This document shows positions 13,405 through 16,598 of a DNA stretch of 16,598 nt, piece after piece. Origin of the DNA: Ignavibacteriales bacterium (GTDB lineage: Bacteria; Bacteroidota; Ignavibacteria; Ignavibacteriales; Ignavibacteriaceae); assembly GCA_027347125.1 (NCBI GenBank), contig DAIERC010000020.1:1-16598 (forward strand), in the 5' to 3' direction. Position numbers and translations under genes: made by a program. Under the pieces are notes generated by a model that saw nothing but the letters and a program-made list of their open reading frames with translations, was not told the origin of the DNA and did not search any database. The number at the start of each line of letters is the position of its first letter. Position 1 is the stretch's first letter.

Positions 13405-13409
13405 ATACG

Positions 13410-15008
13410 ATGAAAGATAATCCTTTAGGTTCCCTGGTAAACATTTTTAATAAATTTACCTTACAGCAAAAATTGGTAATAGGCGGTGCGGTTGCGCTAA
13501 CTGTTCTTTTGCTTGGGGTATTAATATTTTTTCTTAATCAGCCGAATTACGCTCCGCTGTTTAGTAATCTTGCGCAGGAAGACGCATCTAAAGTTATAGA
13601 ACAGCTTAACGCGCAAAAGGTTCCTTATGAAATTGGCGACAACGGAACTGTAATACGAGTGCCGAAAGATAAAGTTTATGAAGAAAGACTTACACTTGCG
13701 GGAAAAGGTATACCAAGTTCCGGAGTAGTAGGCTACGAGATATTCGACAAATCCACAATGGGCATGTCGGAATTTATGCAGAAGCTTAATTACCAGAGGG
13801 CCCTTGAAGGAGAGCTGGCAAAAACAATAATGGGGGTTGACGGAGTTGAAGGCGCAAGAGTTCATATTGTAATTCCGCAGAAATCGGTTTTTAAAGATGA
13901 AGAAAAACTTCCCACTGCGGCGGTTGTGCTTAAGCTTAGAAACGCAAGTACAATTACAAAAGGAAATATTGCGGCAATTGTAAACCTTGTTTCCGCAAGT
14001 GTGGAAGGTTTAAAACCGGGCAAAGTAACCGTGCTTGATACCGAAGGGAAGCTGCTTTCAGAAGAAGGGAGCGACGACCCGCTTGCTGTTTCCAGCACCA
14101 GGCAATATGAAATAAAACGCTCGGTTGAAAAATACCTTGCACAAAAAGCCCAGAGTATGTTAGATAATATTCTTGGTTACGGTAATTCAATGGTGGAGGT
14201 AAACGCCGATTTGAACTTTGACCAAGTTGAAAAAACAATGGAAACGTATGATCCGAATTCACAGGTAGCCATAAGCGAACAATCTATTAAAACAGACAAC
14301 AACGGCAAAAACCTCGGCGATTCCACAGCACAAGCCAGTCAGAACACAACAACGAATTATGAGATAAGCAAATCGATAGAAAAAGTAATCGGCGAATCCG
14401 GTAATATTAAAAGATTAAGCATTGCGGCCGTAATAAACGATGTTTCCAAAGAAGTAAAAAAGGGTGACAAAGTAACAACGGTTTTCGAACCAAGATCAAA
14501 AGATCAGTTAAACAAACTGGAAGAACTGGTGAGAAATACGGTAGGAATGGATTCAACGCGAAACGATCAATTCTCTCTGGTTAACATTCCTTTCGAAACT
14601 AACAATCTTGACGATGTTAAAGTTGAAAGTACCGGTTTCGCAGATGATATGAATAAATGGGTAAATCCCGCTTTAATGATAGGCGCCATAATAGCCTCAA
14701 TATTGCTGTTAAAAGGATTGATGAAAAGATTAAAAACCGAGAAAATTGTAATAGGCACATTTAACCCCGGCGATGCGTTAGCGCTTGATAATTATTCGCG
14801 CCCAGATTTATTAAAGTCAAAATCAACGCCTCAATTAGGCCTTGCAAACAAAAAGAACCTTTTGCCGATCGGAGACCTGGAAGACGAAATTTCGGACGAG
14901 GCAATACGTAAAAAATCCCAGCAAGAAAAAATTTCAAATTATGTTTCGAAGAATCCTGCTGAGGCGGCAAAATTAATTAATTCATGGTTGCACGAAGATG
15001 AGTTTTAA
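13410..15008 (+). CDS. fliF: Flagellar MS-ring protein FliF
   Basis: The 532-residue product is the membrane ring protein on which the rod and the C-ring assemble. TM1 is at about 22-42 (VIGGAVALTVLLLGVLIFFL). The periplasmic ring-building region follows, with YAPLFSNLAQEDASKVIEQL (about 47-66), GSSGVVGYEIFDKS-like and MGMSEFMQKLNYQRALEGELAKTI blocks, and ARVHIVIPQKSVF near 149-161. The second ring domain is at about 230-400. TM2 is at about 420-441. The cytoplasmic tail ends in KISNYVSKNPAEAAKLINSWL (about 507-527), the FliG-binding helix. The length is at the lower end of the family because the long periplasmic Gly-rich loop is short. fliG starts 8 nt downstream. Confidence 0.97.
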   Translation: MKDNPLGSLVNIFNKFTLQQKLVIGGAVALTVLLLGVLIFFLNQPNYAPLFSNLAQEDASKVIEQLNAQKVPYEIGDNGTVIRVPKDKVYEERLTLAGKGIPSSGVVGYEIFDKSTMGMSEFMQKLNYQRALEGELAKTIMGVDGVEGARVHIVIPQKSVFKDEEKLPTAAVVLKLRNASTITKGNIAAIVNLVSASVEGLKPGKVTVLDTEGKLLSEEGSDDPLAVSSTRQYEIKRSVEKYLAQKAQSMLDNILGYGNSMVEVNADLNFDQVEKTMETYDPNSQVAISEQSIKTDNNGKNLGDSTAQASQNTTTNYEISKSIEKVIGESGNIKRLSIAAVINDVSKEVKKGDKVTTVFEPRSKDQLNKLEELVRNTVGMDSTRNDQFSLVNIPFETNNLDDVKVESTGFADDMNKWVNPALMIGAIIASILLLKGLMKRLKTEKIVIGTFNPGDALALDNYSRPDLLKSKSTPQLGLANKKNLLPIGDLEDEISDEAIRKKSQQEKISNYVSKNPAEAAKLINSWLHEDEF

Positions 15009-15016
15009 TTAATACT

Positions 15017-16039
15017 ATGGCTAAAGATATAAAACCACTGGAAATTACGGGAGTTCAAAAAGCAGCTCTGCTTATGATTGCGCTTAACGTAGAAGGAGCA
15101 TCCGAGGTATTTAAATATCTGGATGCCAGCGAAGTTGAAATGATTTCAACCGAAATATCGAAGGTAAGGAATATTCCTTCGAACACGGTTGATAATGTTA
15201 TGATAGAATTTTATAACATGGTTACTGCCCGCGAATACGTGCTTGAAGGCGGATTGGACTACGCGCAGGCGGTTCTGGAAAAATCCTTCGGCTTTAATAA
15301 AGCAGTAGAAATAATTGAGAAAGTAAAAAATCTTACAACGCTGAGAGGTTTCGACGTATTAAGAAAAGCCGACTCCGCCCAGCTGCTGGGTTTCCTAAAT
15401 AAAGAGCATCCTCAAACAATTGCGTTAATAATGTCTCACCTGCCTCCAGATCAAACTGCGGCGGTGTTAAAGGAAATGCAGGAACCGCTAAGAACCGATG
15501 TTGTTTATAGAATTGCAACGCTGGGAAAAATATCTCCTCAAACTTTAAAACAAGTTGAACGAGTTGTGGACGATATGGCCGGCTTAAGCATGGGGCAATC
15601 GTTAAGTAAAATAGGCGGCACAAAAAGCCTTGCGGCAGTGCTTAACAGAACTAACGTAAGTCTTAGCAAAGAAATACTTGCCAATCTGGGCGAAAAAGAT
15701 ATTGATGTTGCCGGGGAAGTAAAACGCCTAATGTTCTTGTTTGAAGATGTTGTAAATATACAGGACAAAGACATTCAGAAAATTTTAAGAGAAGTAGACA
15801 GAAAAGATTTGGCTCTTGCGTTAAAGATTGCCGATGAAGTATTGAAAGAAAAAATATTTGCCAATATGTCTGAAAGAGCTGCCGATCTTCTTAAAGAAGA
15901 ATTGCAGTATATGGGAATGGTAAAATTAAAAGAAGTAGAAACCGCCCAGGCCCGAATTATTGATATTGTAAAAGCCCTGGAAGAAAGCGGCGAAATAAGT
16001 CTCAACATCAGAGGCAGCTCGGAAGAGGTTTATGTCTGA
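15017..16039 (+). CDS. fliG: Flagellar motor switch protein FliG
   Basis: The 340-residue product is a normal-length FliG. The N-terminal FliF-binding domain (about 10-105) begins TGVQKAALLMIAL. The middle domain contains the EHPQ motif at 130-133 with FliM-binding surroundings (HPQTIALIMSHL), and the hinge GGTKSLAAVLNR lies at about 200-211. The C-terminal torque domain (about 230-330) has KRLMFLFEDVVNIQDKDIQKILREVDRKDLALALK and a later NMSERAADLLKEEL. Charged torque-helix residues such as R258, D261 and R287 are present. It forms the rotor face touching the stator and reverses on CheY-P signalling through FliM. The fliH start overlaps its last eight bases. Confidence 0.97.
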   Translation: MAKDIKPLEITGVQKAALLMIALNVEGASEVFKYLDASEVEMISTEISKVRNIPSNTVDNVMIEFYNMVTAREYVLEGGLDYAQAVLEKSFGFNKAVEIIEKVKNLTTLRGFDVLRKADSAQLLGFLNKEHPQTIALIMSHLPPDQTAAVLKEMQEPLRTDVVYRIATLGKISPQTLKQVERVVDDMAGLSMGQSLSKIGGTKSLAAVLNRTNVSLSKEILANLGEKDIDVAGEVKRLMFLFEDVVNIQDKDIQKILREVDRKDLALALKIADEVLKEKIFANMSERAADLLKEELQYMGMVKLKEVETAQARIIDIVKALEESGEISLNIRGSSEEVYV

Positions 16040-16598
16040 CATAATTAAACTAAACGTAAAGAAAAAAAAACTTAACGTTTCGCTCAAGAACCCGCTTGAA
16101 AACAACAACTACGAAACGGAAAGAGAAGAAGATTATTTCCAAAACCAGTTGAAGCAGCATTATGAACACGGGTATGCCGAAGGACAAAAAGCGGCTCATG
16201 AAAAACTTGAAAAAGATTATTCCGAAAAGCTGCATAAAAAATTTAACGATGTGCAAAGAATAATTACCGAACTTGATGTTAACATGCAGACTTACAGTGA
16301 GGATTTTGAAAAAGTAGTAATAAATCTTGCGTTGGTAATTTCGGAAAAAATAGTTAAACGGGCAGTTATAGATGACCCGACTATAAGTTATGTGCTGAAA
16401 GAATCTTTAAGAAGGGTTATCGGCGCTAACCGGGTAATAGTAAAAATTAATCCTTTTGATCTGGAAATTATAAATACCGATAGCAATAATCTTTTTACGG
16501 ATGATTCGTTTACCAAAATAAAATTTGAGCCGGATGATAAAATTGAGCGCGGCGGATGTTTGGTGGAAACCGAAATAGGAAATGTAGACGCAAGATTA
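16032..16598 (+). CDS. fliH: Flagellar assembly protein FliH, 3' end outside window
   Basis: The frame starts with ATG at 16032, overlapping the last 8 bases of fliG (ATGTCTGA), and stays open for 189 codons to the window edge. Residues 9-14 are a Lys-rich patch. A long Glu/Lys/Gln-rich helix with the GYAEGQK turn near 47-53 is typical of FliH. The C-terminal part contains LALVISEKIVKRAV and, near the edge, ERGGCLVETEIGNVDARL, the conserved FliH/YscL C-terminal motif. FliH binds and restrains the export ATPase FliI, so a fliI gene is expected next. Few residues are probably missing. The frame runs past a run of nine A (16062-16070). Confidence 0.93.
   Translation, partial: MSDIIKLNVKKKKLNVSLKNPLENNNYETEREEDYFQNQLKQHYEHGYAEGQKAAHEKLEKDYSEKLHKKFNDVQRIITELDVNMQTYSEDFEKVVINLALVISEKIVKRAVIDDPTISYVLKESLRRVIGANRVIVKINPFDLEIINTDSNNLFTDDSFTKIKFEPDDKIERGGCLVETEIGNVDARL

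Noticed and set aside
1..16598. tRNA, rRNA, CRISPR arrays, insertion sequences or attachment sites
   Set aside because: No cloverleaf, regularly spaced array, transposase frame or terminal inverted repeats were seen. The gaps are short and accounted for.

Overview
The window is a motility and chemotaxis locus. Every gene is on the + strand. The base composition is AT-rich with many A/T-ending codons. The stand-alone TonB C-terminal-domain proteins, the CheA/CheB/CheR/CheZ set and the HEAT-repeat protein together suggest a flagellated member of the Ignavibacteria or a neighbouring FCB-group lineage. That placement is an inference from gene content and protein style, not from a marker gene.

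Region 1 (1-4530) holds sensors and accessory proteins. It starts with the 3' end of a methyl-accepting chemotaxis protein (MCP) and a strong terminator. Two tandem exported TonB C-terminal-domain proteins follow, then a complete 704-residue transmembrane MCP with several HAMP-like segments and its own terminator. Two tandem bacteriohemerythrins and a third terminator end the region. The first hemerythrin has Gln where one iron-ligand His is expected.

Region 2 (4531-11831) is a tight chemotaxis operon. A 357-bp leader holds an 18-bp tandem repeat and a good sigma-28 (FliA)-like promoter. The order is HEAT-repeat protein, cheR, a CheY-like receiver, cheY, a cheZ-like phosphatase, cheA (no P2 domain), cheB (TTG start) and an 81-residue CxCG protein. 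Gaps are 1-12 nt. No cheW or cheD is visible.

Region 3 (11832-16598) is a flagellar basal-body operon: flgB, flgC, an unrecognised 89-residue protein, fliE, fliF, fliG and the start of fliH, which runs off the window. It is preceded by a sigma-54-like -24/-12 element and a perfect 9-bp inverted repeat abutting the flgB start.

The likely working order: MCPs, and perhaps the hemerythrins as oxygen/redox modules, feed CheA. CheA phosphorylates CheY and CheB. CheR and CheB set adaptation. The CheZ-like protein dephosphorylates CheY-P. CheY-P acts on the FliG-containing switch, mounted on the FliF ring made by the last operon. Sigma-28-like sites before a TonB-domain gene and the che operon, and a sigma-54-like site before flgB, would fit a tiered flagellar cascade. 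All promoter calls are pattern matches only. The novelty candidates are the TonB-domain pair, the 81- and 89-residue proteins, the altered hemerythrin and the CheZ tail that resembles the FliM N-terminal peptide.
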